Below, piece by piece: positions 19,609 to 28,567 of a stretch of 64,000 bases of DNA (the stretch's first letter is position 1; every line of letters starts with the position of its first letter). The notes below the pieces were generated by a model that had not been told where the DNA came from, did not search any database, and saw only the letters and a program-made list of their open reading frames with translations. The position numbers and the translations under genes are program-made. Source of the DNA: Halieaceae bacterium (GTDB lineage Bacteria > Pseudomonadota > Gammaproteobacteria > Pseudomonadales > Halieaceae); the NCBI GenBank assembly GCA_902631395.1, contig CACOYM010000001.1:1-64000 (forward strand). Direction: 5' to 3'.

Positions 19609-20033
19609 TGGCGGCTAAAGAAATCCATCACTCAAGGCAGGCGTTGGGTTTCTCCTTGATTGAGATGCTGGTGGCGCTGGTCGTGCTGTCGCTTTCTTTG
19701 GGCGTGCTGTATCAGGCGGCAACAGGTGCAACCCGAAATGTGAGGGTGGCCGCGGAATACACGGATGCCGTTATGTTGGCCGAATCGATGCTCGCAGAGC
19801 ACAGTTATGTCACTGGGGAAAACTTATCTGCCTTCGGTCAGTTCGAGATTTTTCAGTGGAGTGTGTCCTCGTGGCCTGTGCCGTACGACGATTCGCTTGA
19901 CCCCGAGGAGCGGACGGTTGCAGCCGAACCGCTTCAGTACTTGGAGGTGGTAGTGAGCTGGCCGGGGCGCGGCGGTGCACCCCGTGAAATCGATCTCATG
20001 ACTGTGGTGCCACTTCGGGAGCCAGCATCATGA
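19608..20033 (+). CDS. gspI: Minor pseudopilin GspI
   Basis: A 141-residue pseudopilin with leader ending LG|FSLIEMLVALVVLSLSLGVL and the GspI-type AVMLAESMLAEH segment around residues 60-72. It is one of the tip complex subunits (I-J-K). The GTG start overlaps the gspH stop by one base, and the end overlaps gspJ by ATGA, signs of translational coupling. Confidence 0.88.
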   Translation: MAAKEIHHSRQALGFSLIEMLVALVVLSLSLGVLYQAATGATRNVRVAAEYTDAVMLAESMLAEHSYVTGENLSAFGQFEIFQWSVSSWPVPYDDSLDPEERTVAAEPLQYLEVVVSWPGRGGAPREIDLMTVVPLREPAS

Positions 20034-20617
20034 AGCGGCAAACCGGGATGACGCTGGTTGAGGTTACGGTAGCCTCAATGGTGTTTGCGATGATCATGTT
20101 GGCCGTGGTAACTGCCATGCGGGCCTTTGGCCAAAGCTACGACAGATTACAAGAGACGACGGCGCGCACTGCGGTCAAACGCGAGGTTGACCGGTTTTTG
20201 AGGCAGACATTGAGAGATGCCCTCGGTGAGGCGGGCTACTTTGAGGGAACGTCTCGGGAAGTCGCATGGGTAGCGCCGCTCGATCGCGTGGGAAGCGCTG
20301 GCGGCCTGCAGCATTTAAGGTTACAGGCACGCGGGAATCAGTTGGTGCTGAGTTTCGCGCCTTTCGATCGTGAGGCTGAATTAGACGTGACACCTGAGTG
20401 GGGGAGCGTTGTTGAAGCTGTCCCCCTAGTCAGTGGACTCGAATCATTCGAGGTGTCTTATCGGGCGCAACCGGAGGAGTCCTGGGGGCGCATGAGCGGA
20501 CAAAAAGAAGAGGAGCCGGCGGGTTTACCGTGGGGTATTCAGCTGGAAATTGAGACGGAGGAAGCGATCTGGCCTCCTTTGATCGTGGTATTTGAGCAAT
20601 ATGAGCAGCGGCTATGA
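20030..20617 (+). CDS. gspJ: Minor pseudopilin GspJ
   Basis: A 195-residue pseudopilin with a very short leader (MKRQTG|MTLVEVTVASMVF) and Glu+5 present. The opening matches GspJ, and it occupies the J slot in the operon. The residue after the cleavage glycine is Met and not Phe, which is tolerated by prepilin peptidases. It overlaps gspI and gspK by 4 bases each. Confidence 0.88.
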   Translation: MKRQTGMTLVEVTVASMVFAMIMLAVVTAMRAFGQSYDRLQETTARTAVKREVDRFLRQTLRDALGEAGYFEGTSREVAWVAPLDRVGSAGGLQHLRLQARGNQLVLSFAPFDREAELDVTPEWGSVVEAVPLVSGLESFEVSYRAQPEESWGRMSGQKEEEPAGLPWGIQLEIETEEAIWPPLIVVFEQYEQRL

Positions 20618-21489
20618 GCAGTAGTCCGCAGCAGCAAGGCTTCGCGATCGCTTTACTTTTGTGGATGATTGCCGGGATGTCTTTGATGGTCGCGGCCGTC
20701 ATACACTTTGCCCACGCTGATGTTGCTATGGCGGAATTGAGGCTGGACGAGGCTCGTGCACAGGCGCTTGGGCGTGGTGCCGCGCTGTTGGCGGTTCGCG
20801 ACAAAACAATGGTGTCGCAAAAAGCCACGTTGGAACCAGCCGGAGGTGAGGGGTCTCGAGCGCAGGGAGAGGGGAATCATCGGTTTACAAAGACCTACGA
20901 GTTTGGAGGGGAATGGCGCACGCGCGTACAACTGCGCCCTGCGGCGGGCTTTGTTTCCCTGAATAATGCGAGCGATGTTGAATTGAGTTTACTGTTTAAA
21001 CATGTTGGCAAGGCCACCGAGACTGTCGCTACAGATTTGGCAGCAGCAGTAGTCAGGTACCGTGAGAATTTCCCGGGTTTTCGGTACCCGGAGGAATTGC
21101 TTGCGATAGATGGTGCGTCGCGCGATGTATATGACAGGGTGAGGAACATGATCCATCCATACCGAACGGGAGCACTTTCGCTGGCAGACCTGCCCGAAGA
21201 GATCAGAGAGACATTCGGAGACGTTTTCGAAGAGGAGATTGCAAGCGGAGAAGCCAGTGGGGCTGGCGGCCGGGTAGCAGAGGGCCGGCTTACCTTTGAA
21301 GTGATTGCCGAGAGGAAACGCAATCCCGGCGGCACGTCTGATCGCCGCATACAAGTGGCGGAGGTGTCTACTGCATCGGCTTCGGGGGGGACTGTAAAGC
21401 AGAAAATATGGCTTTCGCCTAAGGCGCCCGGTGTGATTATGCGGGCGGACGCTCCCAGACGTTACTCATCAGATCGAGTTGAGCAATGA
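20614..21489 (+). CDS. gspK: Minor pseudopilin GspK-like
   Basis: A 291-residue protein with leader MSSSPQQQG|FAIALLLWMIAGMSL. The fifth mature residue is not Glu, as is characteristic of GspK, which caps the pseudopilus tip. The larger body includes a helical domain around residues 115-215 (PEELLAIDGASRDVYDRVRN). Assigned by size, leader and position between gspJ and gspL. Overlaps both neighbours by ATGA. Confidence 0.82.
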   Translation: MSSSPQQQGFAIALLLWMIAGMSLMVAAVIHFAHADVAMAELRLDEARAQALGRGAALLAVRDKTMVSQKATLEPAGGEGSRAQGEGNHRFTKTYEFGGEWRTRVQLRPAAGFVSLNNASDVELSLLFKHVGKATETVATDLAAAVVRYRENFPGFRYPEELLAIDGASRDVYDRVRNMIHPYRTGALSLADLPEEIRETFGDVFEEEIASGEASGAGGRVAEGRLTFEVIAERKRNPGGTSDRRIQVAEVSTASASGGTVKQKIWLSPKAPGVIMRADAPRRYSSDRVEQ

Positions 21490-22490
21490 GCAGCGATAAT
21501 CAACTTAATCTCTTCGGTCTGGACCTAGAGCATGCCCTCCAGCGAGTACGACTGGGCTGGCATCAGTTGTTAGAGGGTGACGAGTCGGGGTTGAGAGCAT
21601 GGCTTGCTGACCCGGTAGTACTGCACGAAGTTTCCGAAATATCGGCTATGAATGCATCTATAGCGCCTGACGTGCTGTCTGTGGCACTTCCAGAAAGTGA
21701 TTGTTTGGTGAGTGTGATCGATTTGCCCGCGACGGCAGAGGTATTTCTTAATGAGGCAGTAGCCAGCCATGTTGACGAGAAGTCGCCCTTTCCCGCTACA
21801 GACGTTGCATGGGGCCACGCGATCATGGCGCGCTCAGAGTTATCTTTAAAAGTAGCGGTAGCGATGGTTGCGCGCTCGACCGCTAACATGATTCAGGCGC
21901 AGATTACAGAGAGGTCTGAACTCGGCAGCGTGCCGATTGAGCTTTGGGCTCGGGTTGACGATGCTCTTGTTCCGATCGAGGGGTATCAAAGCGCGGTTCG
22001 GGTAGGCCACTACAAAGAGCGCCTTCGACGCGTTACAGGCTCGATTGGATTGGGTTTGGTCGCCGTAACCCTATTACTTGCTATGCCCGCAATATGGCTT
22101 GCACAAACAGCCGGTCAAACAGAGGCGTTGTTGATCGCTACGCAACAGAGGGTCGCCCCAGTGGTCTCGACGCGCGAGAGACTCGTTACATTACAGAGTC
22201 AACAAGCCGAGGCGGACACCTTTTTTTCGGACTTGATAGACTACGCTCCATGGTTGCATCGGGTTGCGTCAGTTACGCCCGATACAGCGCACTTTAATCG
22301 CCTTTCCCTTGACGGTCGCCGGCTAACTATTTCGGGGGTTTCAGACAACGCTGCGGATTATCAGGCAACCTTGGTGGCATCTGATTGGGTGCAAAATTTA
22401 TCTGCTCCCAGCGCTTTTACGCGTGATAAGCGATCTGGCCGTGAAAGGTTCACCCTTACGATGACATTGACCGACGGTGCGCAGCAGTGA
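21486..22490 (+). CDS. gspL: Type II secretion protein GspL-like
   Basis: A 334-residue bitopic inner-membrane protein. A cytoplasmic N-terminal part (1 to about 180, an actin-like GspL/PilM-type fold is expected) is followed by one membrane segment near 190-210 (IGLGLVAVTLLLAMPAIWLA) and a periplasmic PilN-like ferredoxin-fold domain. GspL links the ATPase to the inner-membrane complex. Sequence similarity is modest; the assignment leans on the operon order (xpsL slot) and topology. Confidence 0.78.
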   Translation: MSSDNQLNLFGLDLEHALQRVRLGWHQLLEGDESGLRAWLADPVVLHEVSEISAMNASIAPDVLSVALPESDCLVSVIDLPATAEVFLNEAVASHVDEKSPFPATDVAWGHAIMARSELSLKVAVAMVARSTANMIQAQITERSELGSVPIELWARVDDALVPIEGYQSAVRVGHYKERLRRVTGSIGLGLVAVTLLLAMPAIWLAQTAGQTEALLIATQQRVAPVVSTRERLVTLQSQQAEADTFFSDLIDYAPWLHRVASVTPDTAHFNRLSLDGRRLTISGVSDNAADYQATLVASDWVQNLSAPSAFTRDKRSGRERFTLTMTLTDGAQQ

Positions 22491-23095
22491 AAACTTGGTG
22501 GCTACAATTGCCTAGTGAAGCAAGAGCCGTAGGCGCGGCCGCTGTTACACTAATTGTGGCGATAATGTTGTTCACGTGGCTGAAGTTGCTGTCGATTGCG
22601 GTGCTGAATGCGCAAGAAATTAGCGACATGAAGCCCAGAATCGCGCGATTGCTTGGATATGAAATGACTGCAGCGGAGCTCTCTTCTGCGGTGGCGATAC
22701 AGCGACAAACGCTTTCAAGCATCACCTACGATTCTCAGCAGCAGAGTGCTCGAGCGGGCGCGGCGCTTCAACAAACACTGCGGGGCTTCGCAGAGGACGC
22801 CGGAGCTACAGTCACGGGGAGTCAGTTATCGGTCAACGCGCTTGTATCTGATCAGGATAATGAAGAAGAGATTGACCCGCATTTTGAAGTATTGTCTGTT
22901 AACTTAAGCCTTGAGGCCGCGCCGATCGCGCTGGATGCTTTTCTAGTGGCTGTCGCCGCGCATCGCCCGAAGCTCGCCGCGAGAACAATGGAGATACAGC
23001 AAGTCAGGCAGTCACGACGCAACCAAGATAAAGCGAGACAAGGCATCTTGAATGTGCGGTTATCCATAGTGGGCCTGAAGGCGGTGACGCAGTGA
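22487..23095 (+). CDS. gspM: Type II secretion protein GspM-like
   Basis: A 202-residue protein with one N-terminal membrane segment (about 14-37, AVGAAAVTLIVAIMLFTWL) and a periplasmic domain, as in GspM, the partner of GspL. Family sequences are poorly conserved, so the call rests on size, topology and position. Overlaps gspL and the next gene by ATGA or GTGA. Confidence 0.75.
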   Translation: MKTWWLQLPSEARAVGAAAVTLIVAIMLFTWLKLLSIAVLNAQEISDMKPRIARLLGYEMTAAELSSAVAIQRQTLSSITYDSQQQSARAGAALQQTLRGFAEDAGATVTGSQLSVNALVSDQDNEEEIDPHFEVLSVNLSLEAAPIALDAFLVAVAAHRPKLAARTMEIQQVRQSRRNQDKARQGILNVRLSIVGLKAVTQ

Positions 23096-23817
23096 GTGCC
23101 AGAGCGCTTGTCATGTGGCCGATAGAGCATTTGCGATTTTTTGCGGTGGCAGCGGTCACTTGTGCGCTTTCGATGGTGATCAACGCAACATGGCCACCCT
23201 CAATCGATCCGATCTCTCCTGCCGAGCTGTCTGGTGCGGAATCCGAGGAAGTAACAATGACTTCTCAGGCCGCCCAAGCTAGTTTGGATTTCATCTTTAG
23301 ACCATTGTTTCGTCCTTCTCGGAAACCACATGAGCAGAGAGAGGCAATACCGACTGTTAGGGTTGAGCAGCCAAGTGGAGCCGCCTCAATGCAGACACTT
23401 GCTGGATACAGTTTGCTGGGCGTCTTCGCTTCTGGTGAGACGAGTGGCGCCATCGTCGCTGCAGAAGAAGGGCTACGAAAGCGGCTACACGTAGGAGATG
23501 ACCTGGACGGCTGGCGACTCCAGAGAACCTCTCTAAGAGCGGCTTATTTCGAGAATTCTGCCGGAGCCGAGGCAGCCATAGAACTGGCGATAGCAAGCTC
23601 ATTACCAATGCTTCCCACCGTTGCCGCAAGGTCACCAAGCGCTCCTCCTACCTCTGCGACTTCTGACGAGAGTGAATCAGCTGATTTTAGAGAAACCAGT
23701 GAGGCGGAAACCGCAAGACGTTCTCAGCGTCCTCCCGGCCCCGTAACCTTTGAATCAATCGGAGCACGCAAGCGTGCTGAACAAGAAGCAGCCCGCAACA
23801 AGAGCAAACCGAAATGA
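23092..23817 (+). CDS. GspC-like / XpsN-type type II secretion protein
   Basis: A 241-residue protein with an N-terminal membrane segment (about 13-30). The following periplasmic region resembles the homology region of GspC: FRPLFRPSRKP, then LAGYSLLGVFASGETSGAIV and LRKRLHVGDDLDGWRL. No PDZ domain follows; the C-terminus is a Ser/Pro/Ala-rich, charged tail. In the Xanthomonas xps operon the gene in this slot is xpsN, which takes the GspC role of connecting the inner-membrane complex to the secretin. Start GTG 23092 overlaps gspM by 4 bases. Confidence 0.72.
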   Translation: MSARALVMWPIEHLRFFAVAAVTCALSMVINATWPPSIDPISPAELSGAESEEVTMTSQAAQASLDFIFRPLFRPSRKPHEQREAIPTVRVEQPSGAASMQTLAGYSLLGVFASGETSGAIVAAEEGLRKRLHVGDDLDGWRLQRTSLRAAYFENSAGAEAAIELAIASSLPMLPTVAARSPSAPPTSATSDESESADFRETSEAETARRSQRPPGPVTFESIGARKRAEQEAARNKSKPK

Positions 23818-26003
23818 AAAGCAAATCTCGTAGACAGACTTCACAGGGTGCTGCAGTGTCTGAATGTCCTTGGCTGTGCCTCACAAACTCATTCGTTGCG
23901 CGCCCTCTCGCTATTAAGCCACTGCGTTTAAGGTCAATGATTTCTGGTGCACTGGCGGTTGTTCTGGTGTCTTGCGCGACTGTCCCCGATTCAAAGCGAG
24001 TGGACGCCTATCAAACGGACGCCACAACAGACGCTCGGGAGAGCGCCTTATCCCAGCAGACTGCGGAAGCGCAAGAGCCCGCTGCCGTTCAGTCGGCCCT
24101 CTACCTTGGCACGGATAGGGGCGTTCAGCTCCCTACCGCACGGCCGCCTATTAGACTCGATGGCGATGCGGTCATGCTCAACTTTGAGCAAGCACCCTTG
24201 AATGAGGTTATCCATACTATTTTGGGCGATACACTGGGTCTGGATTACGTGATCGAGAACCAGGTCCCGGGAGAGATCACGCTTCGCACTCGTTCCCCCA
24301 TTCCCCGAGCTCAGTTGTTACCGATCTTAGAGTCACTCCTCAGAAATAATAATGTGCTTATGATCAGGGGGCCCAACGACCGGTTTTTTATAAGTGGGTC
24401 GGCAAACATTCGTTCGACGGTACCAAGCTTTGAGTCCTCCCCCGCCGAGGGCTACAGCAACGTCATCGTGCCGTTGCAGTACATCAGCGCGGCTGAGATG
24501 GCCGAAATTCTGAAGCCAGTTGCGAGGGACGACACCTTCGTGCGGATTGATCAATCGCGTAACCTACTTATATTGGCGGGCACCCAAATACAGCTGGAGG
24601 GCTGGCTTGATATTGTCAGTACGTTCGATATCGATCAGCTCTCTGGCATGTCGGTGGGGATCTTTCCTTTGCAAAACGCCACGGTGGAAGAGGTGGTAGA
24701 GGAGCTCGGCCACATCATGTCCGGGCCCGGTGGCGAGGGGCTGCCTGGCATTGACGCCATGGTGAATATCATGCCAATCGATAGACTGAATAGTCTAATG
24801 GTGGTGTCGCCGAGAGCGCACTACATCGAGGCAATCCGGGGCTGGGTAGAGGAGCTGGACACGATCGATCAGGCGGGGGCCGAGCCCACGCTGCAGGTGT
24901 ATCCGGTCCGAAACGGCAATGCGGCGCAGCTGGCCAGTTTGCTAAGCACTATATACGGCGGCAGCGCCAAGGGTAGCTCGACCAGACAAGGGGTGGCACC
25001 CGGTATGACCCAAGCGCAGAGTGGCAGCGGTATGTCCGCGTCGGCGAGCATGCCCGCGCGGGGCGGCAAGGGCTCAGGCACCGGCGGTACCTTCGATCTA
25101 GGTGACGACGTGCGAGTCGTGGCGGATGAGTACAACAATTCATTGCTGGTTTATGCAGCGCCCTATGAGTACCAGAAAATCGAGCGCATTCTGACCAAGC
25201 TCGACGTCGTTGCCACACAGGTATTGATCGAGGCAAGTATCGTCGAGGTGACTCTCAGAGACGATCTTGAGTACGGGCTCGAGTGGGCTTTCGACAACAA
25301 TCTCGGTGGCGGCGATACCGGGTCAGGCTTATTAAATCTCGGTGGTAATTTACAGCCCCAGGCCGGCTTCTCTTACACCATCACCAACTCGGCAGGGGCA
25401 GTTAAGGCGGTGTTGAACGCACTCGCAGAAAAGTCGCTGATCAATGTGATTTCGACGCCGTCTGTTTTGGTGCTCGACAATCACACGGCGGCGATTCACG
25501 TGGGTGATCAGCAGCCTATCCAAAGCCAGTCCACGGTCACTAATGGTGGCAACGTGCAGAACTCCATCACCTATAAAGACACCGGCGTGAAATTACAAGT
25601 GACGCCAAGCGTCAATGACGGTGGCCTGGTGACTCTGGATATTGACCAGTCTGTGACGGACGTAGGGCCCGTCGATGCCGCGACCCGTCAAAGAAGTTTC
25701 CTCGAGCGCAACGTCAGCTCAAGGGTGGCGATCAGGTCAGGTGACTCAGTGGTGTTGGGCGGGCTGATTCGCGATAACGAAACTGAGGGCAAAAGTGGTG
25801 TCCCTCTGCTCATGGACATTCCGCTAGTCGGCGCGTTGTTCAGGACGACCACTCAGGCCTCGACAAGAACAGAGCTGTTGATTTTTATAACACCAAGAGT
25901 AATGGAGGGCGACGAGGATCTGCGTGACCTGAATCGCGAGATGCGCTCGCGGATGAGGGGATTGACCAATTTCGAGGATCTTCCCGTGAACTTCGAGCGG
26001 TAG
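23814..26003 (+). CDS. gspD: Type II secretion outer-membrane secretin GspD (lipoprotein type)
   Basis: The outer-membrane channel of the secretion system, 729 residues. Periplasmic N0-N3 domains (about 95-430) are followed by a Ser/Gly-rich insert, then the secretin core ending with RSGDSVVLGGLIRD and VPLLMDIPLVGALF. A lipobox LVSC places the lipidated cysteine at residue 54, so this is a self-piloting lipoprotein secretin like XpsD. The stretch before the hydrophobic segment is unusually long (about 40 residues). The start at 23814 overlaps the previous stop by ATGA, but GTG 23856 or ATG 23937 are possible. No gspS pilotin or gspO peptidase is nearby. Confidence 0.95.
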   Translation: MKSKSRRQTSQGAAVSECPWLCLTNSFVARPLAIKPLRLRSMISGALAVVLVSCATVPDSKRVDAYQTDATTDARESALSQQTAEAQEPAAVQSALYLGTDRGVQLPTARPPIRLDGDAVMLNFEQAPLNEVIHTILGDTLGLDYVIENQVPGEITLRTRSPIPRAQLLPILESLLRNNNVLMIRGPNDRFFISGSANIRSTVPSFESSPAEGYSNVIVPLQYISAAEMAEILKPVARDDTFVRIDQSRNLLILAGTQIQLEGWLDIVSTFDIDQLSGMSVGIFPLQNATVEEVVEELGHIMSGPGGEGLPGIDAMVNIMPIDRLNSLMVVSPRAHYIEAIRGWVEELDTIDQAGAEPTLQVYPVRNGNAAQLASLLSTIYGGSAKGSSTRQGVAPGMTQAQSGSGMSASASMPARGGKGSGTGGTFDLGDDVRVVADEYNNSLLVYAAPYEYQKIERILTKLDVVATQVLIEASIVEVTLRDDLEYGLEWAFDNNLGGGDTGSGLLNLGGNLQPQAGFSYTITNSAGAVKAVLNALAEKSLINVISTPSVLVLDNHTAAIHVGDQQPIQSQSTVTNGGNVQNSITYKDTGVKLQVTPSVNDGGLVTLDIDQSVTDVGPVDAATRQRSFLERNVSSRVAIRSGDSVVLGGLIRDNETEGKSGVPLLMDIPLVGALFRTTTQASTRTELLIFITPRVMEGDEDLRDLNREMRSRMRGLTNFEDLPVNFER

Positions 26004-26071
26004 GTGGCGTAAGGCACGTTTTCAGCCTGTAGAAGTACTTCTATCCCAGTTGAATTAATCAAGGGGTTGTT

Positions 26072-26470
26072 TTGAAAATTCCAGCTTTGGTTTTAATCAT
26101 TTTGTTTGTTCCCGCCTGCAGCCTCTTGGACACGAGAACGCCAGAAGAAATCGTCGCTGAACGCGCACAAAAAAGATTAGATACATTAAGGGCACGAAAC
26201 TACGAGGGATCCTACCGATACACGACACCGGGCTACCGGACCACCGAGAACGTGGGGCAATATGGCACGCGGTATGCGGGCGCGCCGATGTGGACCGGCG
26301 CACGCGTCGTGCGGGTAGAGTGTGAGGACATAGAGCCACCTCAATATTGCAAGGCTGTGGTGAGAATAGATTTTAAGGCTCCTCAGTTCGGCGATTCGCA
26401 TACCCATGTATTCGAAGACTGGGTATTGTTATCCGGAAACTGGTACCTCTATCAAAATTTATCGAATTAA
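26072..26470 (+). CDS. Small predicted lipoprotein of unknown function
   Basis: A 132-residue protein with a signal peptide and lipobox (FVPAC, Cys about 16), so probably anchored in the outer membrane. The mature part starts with a charged helix (EEIVAERAQKRLD) and continues as a compact domain with two cysteines near 90-100 that may pair. I do not recognise the family. The start is TTG 26072 with AAGGGG about 6 bases before it. It lies 68 bp after gspD, so it may be the last gene of the secretion operon. Confidence 0.65.
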   Translation: MKIPALVLIILFVPACSLLDTRTPEEIVAERAQKRLDTLRARNYEGSYRYTTPGYRTTENVGQYGTRYAGAPMWTGARVVRVECEDIEPPQYCKAVVRIDFKAPQFGDSHTHVFEDWVLLSGNWYLYQNLSN

Positions 26471-26546
26471 TGATGTGACAGGGGAATAACCTCGCGACGT
26501 TGCGCGTCATCGTCTCTAGGGGGAGCGCATCCAATTTTTCTTTGCG

Positions 26547-26566
26547 ACAGCGTTAAACAGCGTTAA
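26547..26566 (+). repeat. Perfect 10-bp tandem direct repeat
   Basis: ACAGCGTTAA occurs twice head to tail in the 285-bp gap ahead of the exported 550-residue protein, about 190 bp before its start. A 10-bp period places both copies on the same helix face, as in response-regulator sites. A short palindrome CTAGC-ATA-GCTAG lies at 26688-26700 in the same gap. Function is not shown. Confidence 0.4.
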
Positions 26567-26755
26567 AAAGTACCAATCGGTCGCTTGAAGCGCGTTCGAT
26601 GCATGTGATACGTTGCCCCTGTTGTCTGAGCCCGAGGAGCTTCGGTCCTGCGTATGCTGTGGCCACGCGACTCGCAAGACTGACGAGCTAGCATAGCTAG
26701 GGTTACTGGGTTCTGATAATGGAATCAAACGTTTGACAACTTTTAGGAGTGATCA

Positions 26756-28408
26756 ATGAAGAAGAAGGTATTGCCACTTGCAGTGGGCACAGCCACTGCA
26801 GTCGTCATGTCAGCTGCAAACGCTGCCATGTACGTCAACGATAAGGGTATGGGTGAAACGCTCATCTTCCCTCTCTATTCTGCTGAAAGCGGAAATTCAA
26901 CCAACGTCAACATCGCAAACACGACGTCCGGTACTAAGGCCGTTAAGGTTCGCATCCTCGAGGCGCAAAACTCTCGCGAGGTCTTGGACTTTAACTTATA
27001 CATGTCTCCGCAGGACCACTTCTCGTTCGCGGTTTTGGCCGACGCTGCAGACGGCGGCGGTATGCTGAAGACTAACGACAACTCTTGCACCGTTCCTGCG
27101 ATTCCTGCTGACGGCGTTAAGTTCCGTGACTTCCTCTATAACCCAGCTGATTCAGCTGAGGACGACACTGATACGGAAGATGTCAACGAGGCTTACGATA
27201 ACACCAGCATTACCCGTACGGCTGTGGGTTACATCGAAGTTATTGAAATGGGTCAGGTCGATCCAGATGCAGCTCCTGTTTTGGATACGGCTACAGAAAA
27301 TGCGATCAACGCAGCCGCCGCAATCAAGCACGACTCGGACGGTGTTCCAGCTAACTGCGACCTCTTGGTCGATGCTTGGTCCACAGCCTCAGATGGTTCA
27401 GCTGGACAGTGGCTTTCTGAAGCAACAGCTGGCACCGTGGGTACCTCAGAAATGCTGACTGCGTGGGACGGCGGTGGCCTTTACGGTTACGCCAGTGTGG
27501 TGAATGTTGCTAACGGCACGTCCTTCGGTTACGACGCCATCGCAATTGCCGACCACGTCGGCGCGGGTGCAACGGGTTCTGCAATGCACTATGAGCCCGG
27601 TGACATCGATCCGAACTTCACTGACACGGCCTTCGATACATCCGCTATCGTGAACAATGCCGGTGTAGCGACAACTGTCGCATTTACGGGCGGGGGTACT
27701 TATTCCGCGGAAGTTGCTCGTGTGCAGGCCCTGAACGCCACGATGATGGCTCTTAAGGTTCACAACGACTATGTGACAGATCCTGGTCTGTCTGCGACCA
27801 CCGACTGGGTGATGACTTTCCCGACTAAGGCGTTCCACGTCAACGGCGACGAGGCGATTGAGCCCTTTAGCGAAGTGTGGACCGGCCAGAGCGCGTGTGA
27901 GTATGCTGGCATGGACATGATTGACCGCGAGGAGTCAACGGCCCCACCGGCGCCAGCGACTGATCAGTCTGATGGACCGGACTTCTCTCCGAAGCCTCCT
28001 CCTGGCCCCGGTAATCCCGATCCTACTAACGGTGACCTCCAGCTATGCTACGAGTCCACAATCGTTCAGTTCGCAGATAGCTCAGCTATCGGCACGGACT
28101 CAATCGCAGTTGGTGTAGGCGCGTTCCTCGACTCAGCCGACGGCTGGGGCACAATCTCGTTCGACCCTGCTGATTTGTTTAACAGCGGTGCCGATCTGGG
28201 CATCTGCGGACAGGACGGAGACGCCTTGACGACGGGTGATCAGACTAACCCTTGTGATCGCCAGATCCACGCTGATGGGCATACTATGACGGGTCTTCCG
28301 GTTGTTGGCTTTGCCGTACAGAAGTACGTCAATGGCGACTTAGGCTCAGGCGTACTTGCTAATTACGCTATGTCAACGGTTCACAAGACAACGATCGACC
28401 TGTCTTGA
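26756..28408 (+). CDS. Exported protein of unknown function, probably abundant
   Basis: A 550-residue protein with a clear signal peptide (MKKKVLPLAVG to AANA|AM, about 23 residues). The acidic mature part is rich in Asp, Thr, Ala and Gly, and has a Pro-rich linker near residue 400 (SPKPPPGPGNPDP). No transmembrane anchor is seen. Codon choice leans to C- and T-ending codons much like groEL in this window, a hint of high expression. AGGAG lies 6 bases before the ATG and a strong terminator follows. It might be a surface or secreted protein using the type II system upstream; that is inference from position. I do not recognise a named family. Confidence 0.7.
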   Translation: MKKKVLPLAVGTATAVVMSAANAAMYVNDKGMGETLIFPLYSAESGNSTNVNIANTTSGTKAVKVRILEAQNSREVLDFNLYMSPQDHFSFAVLADAADGGGMLKTNDNSCTVPAIPADGVKFRDFLYNPADSAEDDTDTEDVNEAYDNTSITRTAVGYIEVIEMGQVDPDAAPVLDTATENAINAAAAIKHDSDGVPANCDLLVDAWSTASDGSAGQWLSEATAGTVGTSEMLTAWDGGGLYGYASVVNVANGTSFGYDAIAIADHVGAGATGSAMHYEPGDIDPNFTDTAFDTSAIVNNAGVATTVAFTGGGTYSAEVARVQALNATMMALKVHNDYVTDPGLSATTDWVMTFPTKAFHVNGDEAIEPFSEVWTGQSACEYAGMDMIDREESTAPPAPATDQSDGPDFSPKPPPGPGNPDPTNGDLQLCYESTIVQFADSSAIGTDSIAVGVGAFLDSADGWGTISFDPADLFNSGADLGICGQDGDALTTGDQTNPCDRQIHADGHTMTGLPVVGFAVQKYVNGDLGSGVLANYAMSTVHKTTIDLS

Positions 28409-28440
28409 TGATGTGATCAGCCAGCAGGTAGTGCTGGTCA

Positions 28441-28467
28441 AAGGGAGCCCTCGGGCTCCCTTTTTTT
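28441..28467 (+). terminator. Rho-independent terminator
   Basis: GGGAGCC and GGCTCCC arms around a short CTCG loop, followed by seven T residues. It ends the transcript of the 550-residue exported protein. Confidence 0.9.
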
Positions 28468-28567
28468 ATGCAAAATTTTTCTGTTTCCGAAGGGAATCAG
28501 GCCTTGTTACCGCCCGTCGTATAGTAAACTTTCAACAGTTCTTTACTGGCATGGAGGCCAGGCGACC

